Below are positions 33,259-41,722 of a stretch of 64,000 nucleotides of DNA, one piece after another (the first letter of the stretch is position 1; the number at the start of each line of letters is the position of its first letter). This stretch comes from an uncultured Draconibacterium sp. (GTDB taxonomy: Bacteria > Bacteroidota > Bacteroidia > Bacteroidales > Prolixibacteraceae), in assembly GCF_963677565.1 (NCBI RefSeq), contig NZ_OY781981.1, positions 2,720,001 to 2,784,000 on the forward strand, given 5' to 3'. The translations under genes were made by a program, and so were the position numbers. A model generated the notes under the pieces. The model worked only from the letters and a program-made list of their open reading frames with translations. It was not told where the DNA came from and made no database searches.

Positions 33259-34002
33259 TTATTTGATTGCAAAAAGCTTTGCCAGATCTTCGTGAGCCTC
33301 AATGCTTTTAATATGTTCCGTCAGGCTTGCATCCATAAGGTTCAAATCGCCTCCCAATTCTTTAAACCGATCGACATATGCCTGTGCAGCATTCTCATTT
33401 CCCTGGTCCATTTCGCACAGTGCCAACATATATAATGCAGCCTGATCATAAGGACGGTAGCGAATGGCCAGTTCGAATTGTTTAATGGCTTTTTTAGCTT
33501 TTCGGTCGAAGAATAATTTCTCGGAACCCTTAGTGAAATAATTCCGGGCAATTTCAGTAAAATCACGTCGTTCTGCCGATTTTTCTGTCATGCCTAATTT
33601 AATTTTAACAGCAATTTCTTTTTCCATGGCAACCGGAACACCATTGTTTTTCCCCGGTACCCACATGTAATCGGTTTCTTCAATAATATTGGTAATAAGC
33701 CTGTCTACTGTCGACGAAACACTGTTTACTACCTCAACGTCTGATACCCTGCCATCGGTATTAATAACAAACTTTACAACTTCGGTGCCTTCAACGGTCT
33801 TTCCAAACTCTGGGTTGTATTCAAAGTTTTGGGAGATGTAGGCTTTAAGCGAATTTGCATTTTCAGGTTGAGTGTACTTCACTGCAGTAAATTTTGGAGG
33901 TGTAACTTCTACATCGTGCATCATGTAAGGAGGCACTGTTTCTTGGGCATGAGCAAATATGGCTGCTAACATGCATACGAATAAAATTTTAATTGTTTTC
34001 AT
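33259..34002 (-). CDS. TonB C-terminal domain and TPR secreted protein
   Basis: This 247-residue protein has a signal peptide (cut near FAHAQ). A TonB_C-like domain spans about 52-125 (SLKAYISQNFEYNPEFGKTVEGTEVVKFVINTDGRVSDVEVV, WVPGKNNGVPVAMEKEIAVKIKL). TPR helices follow (AKKAIKQFELAIRYRPYDQAALYMLALCEMDQGNENAAQAYV). It lacks the N-terminal membrane anchor and Pro-rich arm of an energy-coupling TonB, so it is probably a periplasmic relative. It is monocistronic. Confidence 0.85.
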   Translation of the reverse strand: MKTIKILFVCMLAAIFAHAQETVPPYMMHDVEVTPPKFTAVKYTQPENANSLKAYISQNFEYNPEFGKTVEGTEVVKFVINTDGRVSDVEVVNSVSSTVDRLITNIIEETDYMWVPGKNNGVPVAMEKEIAVKIKLGMTEKSAERRDFTEIARNYFTKGSEKLFFDRKAKKAIKQFELAIRYRPYDQAALYMLALCEMDQGNENAAQAYVDRFKELGGDLNLMDASLTEHIKSIEAHEDLAKLFAIK

Positions 34003-34302
34003 GACTTTGAGCTTTAATAGTTTTCAATTCTTACAAGTTCATTCTTCTTCTCTCTAATTGTTTTCTGTTGTTTCTATATTTCTGTTTTCTCTGTTCTAAT
34101 TCAGCAGCAAAAACAATTTATACAAATGCTTTTGGCATAACTACTCTTATAAAATTAAATGGGTTTAGTGTGTTCGTTTTGTCCTTCAAATGCGGTTCAT
34201 CGACTTCTTACATACAAATTTATGGCAGGAATTGATGCAAGTGTTATCAATTTTGATTCAAAAAAAGGCAATTAAAGACCAATAGGTGTTTTAATATAGG
34301 AT
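34003..34302. other. 300-base non-coding region
   Basis: AT-rich, no supportable ORF, and no -7 box that I trust. It lies between two minus-strand genes and is likely to carry the promoter of the TonB-like gene. Confidence 0.4.
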
Positions 34303-35409
34303 TTATACATTTTCAAGTTCCAATTGGTAGAACGACGGTTTTATACCGAACTCTTTCTGAAAACATTTTGAGAAATACGATGGGCTGCTAAATCCGGTAT
34401 CGAAAGCAATTTCGGAGATGTTACCGCTTTTATTTCGGAGCAGTTGTTTGGCACGGTTAAGACGATATGTTTTAATAAAGGTATTGGGCGACTGGTTCAT
34501 TAGCATTTTCATTCTCCTGTAAATCTGCGATTTGCTGCAGCCAAGATGGTGTTCGAGCATCGATGCCTGCAAATCGTGGTTCTTCCAGTTATCTTCCATA
34601 TAATCCATTAACAAAGTAATAAACCGAACATCGTCGGGCGAAACCGATTTAATGCGGTCGCCTTTAATGACTACTTTCATGCTTTCGCTTTGAAACATAT
34701 TTCGTACTTCGAGGGTAACCAGAATTTTTGACATGGAAATGTAGCATAACCTTTTTGCCAGTTTTAATGCTTGCTGAAACTCGGTATTTCCGTTGCTTAA
34801 AAAACTACCGCTTATGCCCACTTTCAGAAATAATTTGTCCTGAATGTTTTTAATTAGTGGAGTAAACTCTTTATGCATTTTCAACGCGCAGTTAACTGCG
34901 TCACTCGCTGAAATGAAAGTGAGATGCGCTGCGTAATGATCGCGTTTGGTTATTGTCCCCTTAAAGTAGTCGCCATATTGAATCAAAAGTCTTTTAAACT
35001 TTCTTTGTATTTCGTGTCGTTCGTTTATTTTCAGGCTATACAACTCATTTGAATCGATGCTGAGTGCCATGATGGTTGTAAGCGGTTGGCTTGCAATATT
35101 GCTGATTTCTACTCTTTCGGCTTCGGTTTGTAATTCAATTTGTTTTAAAAAGAAATCAATTATTCTTGAATCGACTTCAATGATACGGTTAGGTACTTTA
35201 GCATGTTCCTCTTCATGCAGTTGTTCAACACAGCTACGATTGGGGGCTTCAAATAAACAAAAAGCAATTTTCCTCAATTCGTCAAACCAGTAACCCAGTT
35301 TCCGACAGTTGTAACGATATTGGATTTTTAAATCCTGAAGGTGCTTTTGTGCTATTATTTCGGCGGGGGTGTCACCATTTAGCTCGTGACTATCAATAAA
35401 ATATGGCAT
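34303..35409 (-). CDS. DUF4242 / cyclase-like / AraC HTH fusion regulator
   Basis: A 368-residue three-part protein. Residues 1-85 (MPYFIDSHELNGDTPAEIIA, KLGYWFDELRKIAFCLFEAP, RIIEVD) match DUF4242, a small ferredoxin-like fold family. Residues about 115-240 follow the degenerate class III nucleotide cyclase pattern often linked to DUF4242 (VGISGSFLSNG, FQQALKLAKRLC, KILVTLEVRNMF) but lack the usual catalytic Asp pair. Residues 265-365 form an AraC-type double HTH (GCSKSQIYRRMKMLM, SEIAFDTGFSSPSYFSKCFQKEFG). It is therefore probably a ligand-sensing transcription factor. No -7 box was found, and it is transcribed alone. Confidence 0.83.
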   Translation of the reverse strand: MPYFIDSHELNGDTPAEIIAQKHLQDLKIQYRYNCRKLGYWFDELRKIAFCLFEAPNRSCVEQLHEEEHAKVPNRIIEVDSRIIDFFLKQIELQTEAERVEISNIASQPLTTIMALSIDSNELYSLKINERHEIQRKFKRLLIQYGDYFKGTITKRDHYAAHLTFISASDAVNCALKMHKEFTPLIKNIQDKLFLKVGISGSFLSNGNTEFQQALKLAKRLCYISMSKILVTLEVRNMFQSESMKVVIKGDRIKSVSPDDVRFITLLMDYMEDNWKNHDLQASMLEHHLGCSKSQIYRRMKMLMNQSPNTFIKTYRLNRAKQLLRNKSGNISEIAFDTGFSSPSYFSKCFQKEFGIKPSFYQLELENV

Positions 35410-35687
35410 ATTCTCAAGCTTTAATTAATGGTTAAACACCTGGGAATTGCCAATATGTATATAAGGATTACCGGGTTAACATGTTTGTATTAGTAACTAT
35501 TAAAAAAACGTTGGTGTTGTATAAATGTTCAAGAGAATTGTTAATTGCTTAACCCAACAGACGTAAAAGCGATGAAGCAGCGATTGTATTAAGATGTTGC
35601 GTTTTAATCGTGTATTTTGTAACTTATATAGTTGAAATTCAGGGTGTGCTTTCTGTTTGTCGTTTTTTCATTTTAAATCAAACAATT
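35410..35687. other. Divergent regulatory region
   Basis: 278 AT-rich bases between the DUF4242/AraC gene (minus) and the DUF6616-like gene (plus). Promoters for both should lie here. GTATTTTGT near 35611 is one base short of the TAnnTTTG consensus. No long inverted repeat was noticed. Confidence 0.35.
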
Positions 35688-36023
35688 ATGGAATGTTTTA
35701 TCGAATTGTGGAGCGTCAGGCAAGCCTGGAAACAACTCTCACGCGAAGAACGTAAAGCTTATCTTGAGCAGATAGAGCCACATTTGCAGTCCTTGCTCGA
35801 AAAAGGAGTTGAAATTGTTGGGTGGGGCGTTAATGATGAAGCAACAACCCACAGGGCTAATTTCGATTTTTATGCGGTTTGGAAATTCCCCACACTGGAT
35901 ATGAAAAAAGAGTTTGAAGCCGTAGTAATGGAAGCCAACTGGTACAATTATTTTCACCAGGAAAATGTTTCGGGAGAACTTACTATACCTGATGAAATAA
36001 TTGGGAAACTGATTGCTTTATAA
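35688..36023 (+). CDS. DUF6616-like small protein
   Basis: This 111-residue cytoplasmic protein opens MECFIELWSVRQAWKQLSREERKAYL and has VGWGVNDEATTHRANFDFYAVWKFP, resembling the uncharacterised DUF6616 family. The sequence suggests a dimeric alpha-beta-barrel type fold (helix, strand rich in W/Y/F), which is inference. The ATG at 35688 replaces a longer reading with an unconserved N-terminus. It is divergent from the DUF4242/AraC fusion and could be its target. Three NTF2-like lipoprotein genes follow. Confidence 0.65.
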   Translation: MECFIELWSVRQAWKQLSREERKAYLEQIEPHLQSLLEKGVEIVGWGVNDEATTHRANFDFYAVWKFPTLDMKKEFEAVVMEANWYNYFHQENVSGELTIPDEIIGKLIAL

Positions 36024-36071
36024 TCCGGTTTCTTTCTACTTCGTTGATTGTAATAAAAAAAAACATAAAAA

Positions 36072-36557
36072 ATGAAAGTTTCAAAGAGTATATTAATATG
36101 GCTTTGTGTAATAGTTCTGTTATCATGCAATAGAAGTAACCTTACTAACAGTACTGATGAAACGATAAACGAGTCTCTTGTAAAGCATGAAGTTCAACAG
36201 TTGATAGACAATATGGTAAAACTTACCTATGAAAAGGATATTGATGAATTAATGAAGCTTTACGAAAATTCGGCAGATTTTAAGCTAATTTCTGCACCTG
36301 ACGAAGTGTTAAGTTATACGCAACTATATGAGCTTTATCGCACATTATTTGATCAATTGGAAAAACAAAAAATTATTGAAAGTACAACTACTGTTTATCC
36401 CTTGTCAAATAATAAGGCTTTATGTGTTTGGGCCGGTCAGGAGGAAATGAAAATGGAAGGCATGGAAGCTTTTCAGTCGTCATGGATTTCAACAATTTTG
36501 CTCGAAAAACAGGACGGAAACTGGCTGATTATTCACATGCACAATTCGCATAAATAA
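36072..36557 (+). CDS. NTF2-like lipoprotein 1
   Basis: This 161-residue lipoprotein (signal IVLLSC, Cys18) has a DUF4440/SnoaL-like domain. A helix pair EVQQLIDNMVKLTYEKDIDELMKLYENSADFKLIS is followed by strands CVWAGQEEM, ISTILLEKQDGNWLIIHMHNSH. The last line matches the typical NTF2 C-terminal WxIxHxHxS strand. It is the first of three tandem paralogues with gaps of 30 and 19 bases, so they form one operon. The ligand or enzyme role is unknown. Confidence 0.82.
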   Translation: MKVSKSILIWLCVIVLLSCNRSNLTNSTDETINESLVKHEVQQLIDNMVKLTYEKDIDELMKLYENSADFKLISAPDEVLSYTQLYELYRTLFDQLEKQKIIESTTTVYPLSNNKALCVWAGQEEMKMEGMEAFQSSWISTILLEKQDGNWLIIHMHNSHK

Positions 36558-36587
36558 ATCATAATAACTAACACTAAATTTTAAATT

Positions 36588-37094
36588 ATGAAATCAATAC
36601 TACTGGTTTTAACCGCTTGTACCCTTGTTTTTTATTCTTGCACAAACGCTACAGAACAAGCACTTACTGAGAACGAAAAAGAGACACTGGCTCAGGAAGT
36701 AGAGACTACCATCAATAAAATGATGGATGGGATGAAGAATATTGATGTTGAAGCAGCTTTTGAATCGAACTTTTTAATGGATGAGAATTTTAGGTATGTC
36801 GATATTTATGGAAAAACGTTAAAGAAAGATGCATTCCGAAAGGCGGCTCATGGAGTGTTCGATAATGTTGAAAAGATAGAGTTTGAATTTACGACACCGA
36901 TAATCCGCATTATTGATCGGAAAGTTGCGGTTGTAAATTTGACTTATAGTGGGAAATATTATTTTCCGGGTTCCACTCTTGCCTGGTCGCCATGCGGAAG
37001 TACACTGGTGCTACAAAAGATCGATAATGAATGGAAAGTGATTCATTTTCATGAATCGATCCAGGAATCGGAGTTTGTTACCACAGATTTATAA
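36588..37094 (+). CDS. NTF2-like lipoprotein 2
   Basis: This 168-residue lipoprotein (signal LVFYSC, Cys18) has the same plan as its neighbours: helix EVETTINKMMDGMKNIDVEAAFESNFLMDENFRYVDIYG, KKDAFRKAAHGVFDNVEKIEFEF, and a closing LVLQKIDNEWKVIHFHESIQ strand. Its paralogues share the ordering of the Glu-rich linker and the WKVIHFHES/WLIIHMHNS end. It is predicted to sit on a membrane facing the periplasm or the exterior. Confidence 0.82.
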   Translation: MKSILLVLTACTLVFYSCTNATEQALTENEKETLAQEVETTINKMMDGMKNIDVEAAFESNFLMDENFRYVDIYGKTLKKDAFRKAAHGVFDNVEKIEFEFTTPIIRIIDRKVAVVNLTYSGKYYFPGSTLAWSPCGSTLVLQKIDNEWKVIHFHESIQESEFVTTDL

Positions 37095-37113
37095 CACATA
37101 TTATTCACATACA

Positions 37114-37614
37114 ATGAAAAACATTAAAATAATCGCTATCGCGGTATTGATGGTAATTACTACCGCATGTAATTCAAATCAGGTAAATTCCCGGGAAGAA
37201 ATACTAAGTAGTGAAGAAAAAGAAAACATTATTTCAGAAGTAATGGCAGTGTCTTCAAAATGGATTGCTGACAACAATGCCATGGATCCTGATCGCGCTA
37301 TTGAGTTTTGGTCTACCTCTCCCGATTTGAGATTTGCAGAGTTTGGTGAATTTTTTGTCAATCGGGATTCCATTCATTCCACCCTAAAAAGTTATTATGA
37401 CTTTACACGTAATATGGATGTGAAATGGCTATCGCGAGATGTCCGTCCTATTGCCCAAAATATCGCTTTGCTTTCGGGTAAATTTCAGTTTAAAATGGAG
37501 TTTGATAATGATGAAGTCTTTGAAGGTATTAATGCTTTTACCGCGACAATGATAAAAGAGGAAGGGAAATGGTCGCTAATTCAAGGACACGAGTCTACTA
37601 AATTGCCGGAATAA
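37114..37614 (+). CDS. NTF2-like lipoprotein 3
   Basis: This 166-residue lipoprotein (signal ITTAC, Cys18) has the same fold: EEKENIISEVMAVSSKWIADNNAMDPDRAIEFWSTSPDLRFAEFGEF, then AFTATMIKEEGKWSLIQGHES. The ATG at 37114 gives the signal peptide; an in-frame start at 37051 lies inside the previous gene. An exceptionally strong terminator (17-base stem) follows, so the transcript ends here. Confidence 0.82.
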   Translation: MKNIKIIAIAVLMVITTACNSNQVNSREEILSSEEKENIISEVMAVSSKWIADNNAMDPDRAIEFWSTSPDLRFAEFGEFFVNRDSIHSTLKSYYDFTRNMDVKWLSRDVRPIAQNIALLSGKFQFKMEFDNDEVFEGINAFTATMIKEEGKWSLIQGHESTKLPE

Positions 37615-37967
37615 GCGAAATGCTTACCAAATAAAATAAAACATCCATAATCTTCTGAATTATGGATGTTTTATTCTGTCAGATGAAAAGCTATTACAAA
37701 TTTACAATCTTCAAATAAATCTGATTTCCCATTAGTTTGGAAACTTCATCCGGAAAATTATCGGAAATGTTTTCCAGTCTCATTTGATGAAGTAATTAAA
37801 CTCGTCGTTACTCCATTGTTTCCCCTGGCAACTTTACCAACTATGGTTCTATTATTTTAAAACTTTAATTTGGTTATACTGATTTCTATCATTTCAAAAA
37901 CGGCAGGTAAAAGGTTGATTTATGCGTGCATTTTTGTACCTTATTATTTCAAACAGTTTACAGATAA
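37615..37967. other. 353-base non-coding region
   Basis: It begins with the 17-base-pair terminator of the NTF2-like operon. The remaining 290 bases hold no supportable ORF; CATTTTTG at 37928-37935 is one mismatch from the -7 consensus and could serve hutI. Confidence 0.45.
37635..37675 (+). terminator. Very strong terminator, 17-bp stem
   Basis: AATAAAACATCCATAAT (37635-37651) and ATTATGGATGTTTTATT (37659-37675) are perfect complements with a 7-base loop. It closes the three-lipoprotein operon. Confidence 0.9.
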
Positions 37968-39221
37968 ATGAAGTTACTACTCGAAAATATAAAAGAGCTG
38001 GTTCAGGTTGAGGATCAGCCGGTTTTGTTCAGGGCCGGAAAAGAAATGGCAAAAGTGAATACCATAAAAAATGCTTTTCTGATTATCCGCGATGAAGTAA
38101 TTGAGGATTTTGGCCCGATGGATCAGCTAAAAGACAAATATTTTGATGATGACCTGTTGATCGAAATCGACTGCTCGAACCGATTGGTTTACCCGAGTTT
38201 TTGCGATTCGCATACGCATTTGGTTTATGCCGCACCTCGCGAAAAGGAGTTTGTAGATCGGATAAAAGGTTTGTCGTACGAAGAGATTGCGCGCCGTGGA
38301 GGCGGTATTCTGAATTCGGCAAAACTACTGCACGAAACATCGGAGGAAGAACTCTACGACAATGCCATGGAGCGTGTTTGGGAGATTGTAAAAATGGGAA
38401 CGGGAGCTGTTGAGATTAAAAGCGGTTACGGATTGAATACCGAAGACGAACTAAAAATGCTTCGTGTTATTCAAAGAATCAAACAAACTTCACCCATTTG
38501 TGTACGTGCCAATTTTTTGGGCGCACATGCCATTCCACTGGAGTACAAAAACAATCCGGCAGAATATGTCGATATCATCATCAATGAAATGATTCCGCAG
38601 GTAGTAGCCGAAGAACTGGCCGATTTCATCGATGTATTTTGTGACAGGGGCTTTTTCTCGGTGGAAGACACCGAACGCATTCTTATGGCCGGAATGAAAT
38701 ATGGTCTGCGACCAAAAATACATGCGAATGAATTGGGATTAACCGGTGGTATCCAGACCGGAGTAAAATACAACGCGCTTTCAGTTGATCATTTGGAATA
38801 TGTTGGGGAAGACGAAATTGCAGCGCTCTTAGATTCGGAAACCATGCCAACTGTTTTGCCAGGGGCAGCTTTCTTTTTGAATATGAAATTGTCGCCGGTG
38901 CGCGAAATGATAGAAGCCGGTTTACCGGTAGCGCTGGCATCTGATTTTAACCCGGGATCGTCGCCCAGCGGAAACATGAGCTTAATTTCGGCAATGGGCT
39001 GCATCAACTTTAAAATGTTGCCTGAAGAGGTGATAAATGCAACCACGTTAAATACGGCCTATGCCATGGGAATTAGCGAAAGTTACGGTAGTGTTGCGCG
39101 GGGTAAAATTGCTAATTTGTTTATTACCAGTGAAATTCCGGGAATTGAATATTTGCCGTATGCCTATGGTTCCAACCTGGTAGAAACGGTGATCATTAAC
39201 GGCGAGATTCAAAACTTTTAG
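37968..39221 (+). CDS. hutI: Imidazolonepropionase
   Basis: This 417-residue metallo-hydrolase of the amidohydrolase fold has DSHTHLVYA (metal ligand pair), GAHAIPLEYK, HANELGLTGG and LASDFNPGSSPSGNM, which are the HutI-specific motifs. It opens imidazolone propionate to N-formimino-glutamate, the third step of histidine degradation, in the cytoplasm. Length is normal. The FTCD gene for the next step follows 354 bases later. HutH and HutU are not in the window. Confidence 0.95.
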   Translation: MKLLLENIKELVQVEDQPVLFRAGKEMAKVNTIKNAFLIIRDEVIEDFGPMDQLKDKYFDDDLLIEIDCSNRLVYPSFCDSHTHLVYAAPREKEFVDRIKGLSYEEIARRGGGILNSAKLLHETSEEELYDNAMERVWEIVKMGTGAVEIKSGYGLNTEDELKMLRVIQRIKQTSPICVRANFLGAHAIPLEYKNNPAEYVDIIINEMIPQVVAEELADFIDVFCDRGFFSVEDTERILMAGMKYGLRPKIHANELGLTGGIQTGVKYNALSVDHLEYVGEDEIAALLDSETMPTVLPGAAFFLNMKLSPVREMIEAGLPVALASDFNPGSSPSGNMSLISAMGCINFKMLPEEVINATTLNTAYAMGISESYGSVARGKIANLFITSEIPGIEYLPYAYGSNLVETVIINGEIQNF

Positions 39222-39575
39222 GCTTTTATTTCGACTTCCGGCTTTCACAAAGAATGGGGAGTAAAAAGTATGATGAGCAGGTTAAGATTGATGTAAGATA
39301 GATTGCAGATTGAATTAGATTGATAGCTTACAAATCAATCTAATTCAATACTTTCAAACCTAAAGATATATCATATCCGAAAGAGAAGACAGAAACAGAA
39401 TAAAAATTCTTTATCGTGATAGACAAGAAATCACTGCAAAAAATCATAAGCTAAATCTTTTGCTATTTATACATTCGCATAAATTGTCATTTCGACGAGT
39501 AGGCGAGGAGAAATCTGTTACAAAACGAAGAGATTTCTCGCTGTGTTCGAAATGACAGAAATAAACCGAAACAAA
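39222..39575. other. 354-base spacer with a palindromic repeat
   Basis: It contains GATTGA/AATCAA low-complexity text (39297-39350), some of it self-complementary (GATTGAATTAGATTGATAG with AATCAATCTAATTCAATA). It also holds GTCATTTCGA repeat copy 2 (39484-39558). No gene. The repeat lies 17 bases before the FTCD start. Confidence 0.6.
39484..39558. repeat. GTCATTTCGA-type palindromic repeat, copy 2
   Basis: TTGTCATTTCGA (39484-39495) is mirrored by TCGAAATGACAG (39547-39558). The interior shares GAGGAGAAATC, GTTACA and GATTTCTC with copy 1 at 20462-20543. Confidence 0.8.
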
Positions 39576-41273
39576 ATGAAAAAAATAATCGAATGCGTTC
39601 CTAATTTCTCTGAAGGGCGCGATATGAGTATAATAAAGGAAATTACCAATGCCATAGAAAGTGTGGCCGATATTAGTTTGCTGGATGTTGATCCCGGAAA
39701 AGCAACCAACCGCACCGTAGTAACATTTGTCGGTACTCCTGATGATGTTATTGAAGCTGCATTTCGCGGAATAGAACGTGCTGCCGAGTTGATCGATATG
39801 AATCAGCACAAAGGTGAACACCCGCGTTTTGGAGCTACCGATGTTTGTCCTTTAGTGCCGGTTGCTAATGTAAGCATGGAAGAGGCGATTGAGTATGCAC
39901 GAAAACTTGGGCAGCGTGTCGGCGAAGAGCTGGGAATTCCGGTATTTAGTTACGAGTTTGCTGCTTTTAAAGAAGAACGCCGCAGTTTGGCTAATTGTCG
40001 CTCGGGTGAATACGAAGCTTTAAAAGAGCGCATCACCACCGAAAAATGGAACCCTGATTTTGGTCCGAACGAGTGGAACGCCAGAGTGGCCGGAAGTGGC
40101 GCGATAGCCATTGGTGCTCGTAATTTCTTAGTGGCTTATAATATTAATCTGAATACAACCTCAACGCGCCGGGCAAATGCTATCGCTTTTGATATTCGTG
40201 AGGCCGGGCGTGTAAAACGGGAAGGAAATCCAATTACCGGCAAAATTGTAAACGATGAAAATGGTGAGCCGGTTCGCATTCCCGGCAGTTTGAAAAAGAC
40301 CCGCGCCATTGGCTGGTACATTGAAGAATATGGTGTGGCTCAAATCTCGATTAATTTGACTGACATTACGGTTACACCAGTTCATGTGGCTTTTGATGAA
40401 ACTTGTAAAAAAGCTACAGAGCGAGGAATTCGTGTTACAGGCTCGGAGTTAGTTGGATTAATTCCGCTTCAGGCAATGTTGGATGCCGGAAAATATTTCC
40501 TGCGTAAGCAAGAACGTTCAACAGGAATTTCGGATGAGGAGATTATAAAAATTGCCATCAAATCGCTTGGCTTGGATGAACTGGCACCTTTCGATCCGAA
40601 AAAGAAAATCATTGAATATGTGATTGAAGATAAATCGGCGAAAAAACTGATTGACATGACCTTGACTCAATTTAAAGATGAAACAGCTTCAGAATCGCCG
40701 GCTCCGGGTGGAGGTTCAATTTCGGCGTATGTTGGTGCTTTGGGAGGCGCTTTAGGGGCAATGGTTGCCAACTTATCGGCACATAAACGTGGCTGGGACG
40801 AGCGTTGGGAAGAATTCTCCAGTTGGGCTGAAAAAGGTAAATATTACCATTCTGCCTTGTTGAATTGTGTGGATGAAGATACCGAAGCTTTCAATAAAAT
40901 AATGGCAGCTTTTGGTTTGCCTAAGTCGAGCGAAAAAGAAAAAGCTGAACGCAAACAAGCCATTCACGATGCCACAAAAAATGCCATTGAAGTACCATTA
41001 AAAGTCATGCAATTTGCTCACGATTCGCTGGAAGTCATGCAAGCCATGGCGGAAGTTGGTAACCCGAATTCGGTTTCCGATGCCGGTGTTGGCGCGTTGT
41101 GTGCGCGAACTGCAGTTGAAGGTGCCTACCTTAATGTGAAAATAAATGCCACCGGATTTGCTGATGCTGAATTTTTAAATGATGCTTTATCGAGGGCAGA
41201 GAATCTCTTGAAATCAGCAAAAGAAAAAGAAGCTGAAATTCTCGAGGTGGTGAAGAAAAAAATTGAAGGATAA
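39576..41273 (+). CDS. ftcd: Formimidoyltransferase-cyclodeaminase (fused)
   Basis: This 565-residue bifunctional enzyme has an N-terminal formiminotransferase (about 1-300; CVPNFSEGRD, NRTVVTFVGTPDDV, HPRFGATDVCPLVP, GSELVGLIP) and a C-terminal cyclodeaminase (about 355-565; ESPAPGGGSISAYVGALGGALGAMVANL, NPNSVSDAGVG). It moves the formimino group from formiminoglutamate to tetrahydrofolate and deaminates it to methenyl-THF, ending histidine breakdown. The ATG at 39576 is used, since the longer reading runs into the palindromic repeat. Codon use matches its neighbours. Confidence 0.95.
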   Translation: MKKIIECVPNFSEGRDMSIIKEITNAIESVADISLLDVDPGKATNRTVVTFVGTPDDVIEAAFRGIERAAELIDMNQHKGEHPRFGATDVCPLVPVANVSMEEAIEYARKLGQRVGEELGIPVFSYEFAAFKEERRSLANCRSGEYEALKERITTEKWNPDFGPNEWNARVAGSGAIAIGARNFLVAYNINLNTTSTRRANAIAFDIREAGRVKREGNPITGKIVNDENGEPVRIPGSLKKTRAIGWYIEEYGVAQISINLTDITVTPVHVAFDETCKKATERGIRVTGSELVGLIPLQAMLDAGKYFLRKQERSTGISDEEIIKIAIKSLGLDELAPFDPKKKIIEYVIEDKSAKKLIDMTLTQFKDETASESPAPGGGSISAYVGALGGALGAMVANLSAHKRGWDERWEEFSSWAEKGKYYHSALLNCVDEDTEAFNKIMAAFGLPKSSEKEKAERKQAIHDATKNAIEVPLKVMQFAHDSLEVMQAMAEVGNPNSVSDAGVGALCARTAVEGAYLNVKINATGFADAEFLNDALSRAENLLKSAKEKEAEILEVVKKKIEG

Positions 41274-41280
41274 TAAAACA

Positions 41281-41316
41281 AGGTTGTCATTTCAAACGAA
41301 GTGACAACCTTTTATT
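41281..41316. terminator. Terminator after FTCD
   Basis: AGGTTGTCATTTC (41281-41293) pairs with GAAGTGACAACCT (41298-41310), with one wobble and a 4-base loop, followed by T's. It probably also ends the convergent minus-strand operon. Confidence 0.88.
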
Positions 41317-41337
41317 TTTTGTCTTTAAATCAATATT

Positions 41338-41703
41338 TTACTCAACTTCTTTCCATTCAGCCGATGCAATGCTTTTTCTGCCGGGGCAGGCATCTTGAAT
41401 TACCTTAAATGAAAGTACACCATCTTTGTATAAAAACTCGTATTCGCCGTTAACACTTTTCTGGCACGCAATGGGACCTTCCGTATCGTTAAACGTGATT
41501 TTTTTCTCTTCGATTTTGTAATTGCCTTTTACAACAACCACCGCTGCAGGAGTTGATAATTCGTAAAATTCTTCTTTGAATTCGAGGTTAATTTTACCGA
41601 TACCGTCTAAATTCGCGCTAAATTTTTTACCCTGAAATTGGGCACTCACACTAACCGACATCATTATCGAGAATAGAATGAGTAGGAGTACTTTGGTTTT
41701 CAT
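41338..41703 (-). CDS. Small secreted protein
   Basis: This 121-residue protein has a signal peptide (cut near SVSAQ) and a mature domain of about 100 residues with a lipocalin-like strand pattern (KFSANLDGIGKINLEFKEEFYEL, GNYKIEEKKITFND, YEFLYKDGVLSFKVI) and two cysteines (IACQK, DACPG). Similar short domains in Bacteroidota are uncharacterised. The ATG at 41703 is chosen for the signal peptide. It is 19 bases downstream of the trypsin-like gene and is likely to be co-transcribed. Confidence 0.72.
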   Translation of the reverse strand: MKTKVLLLILFSIMMSVSVSAQFQGKKFSANLDGIGKINLEFKEEFYELSTPAAVVVVKGNYKIEEKKITFNDTEGPIACQKSVNGEYEFLYKDGVLSFKVIQDACPGRKSIASAEWKEVE

Positions 41704-41722
41704 TTTATTATGATTTAGTCGT

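Noticed and set aside
39444..39821. 125-residue open frame antisense to the FTCD start
   Set aside because: It spans the GTCATTTCGA repeat and the start of a clear gene; no independent support.
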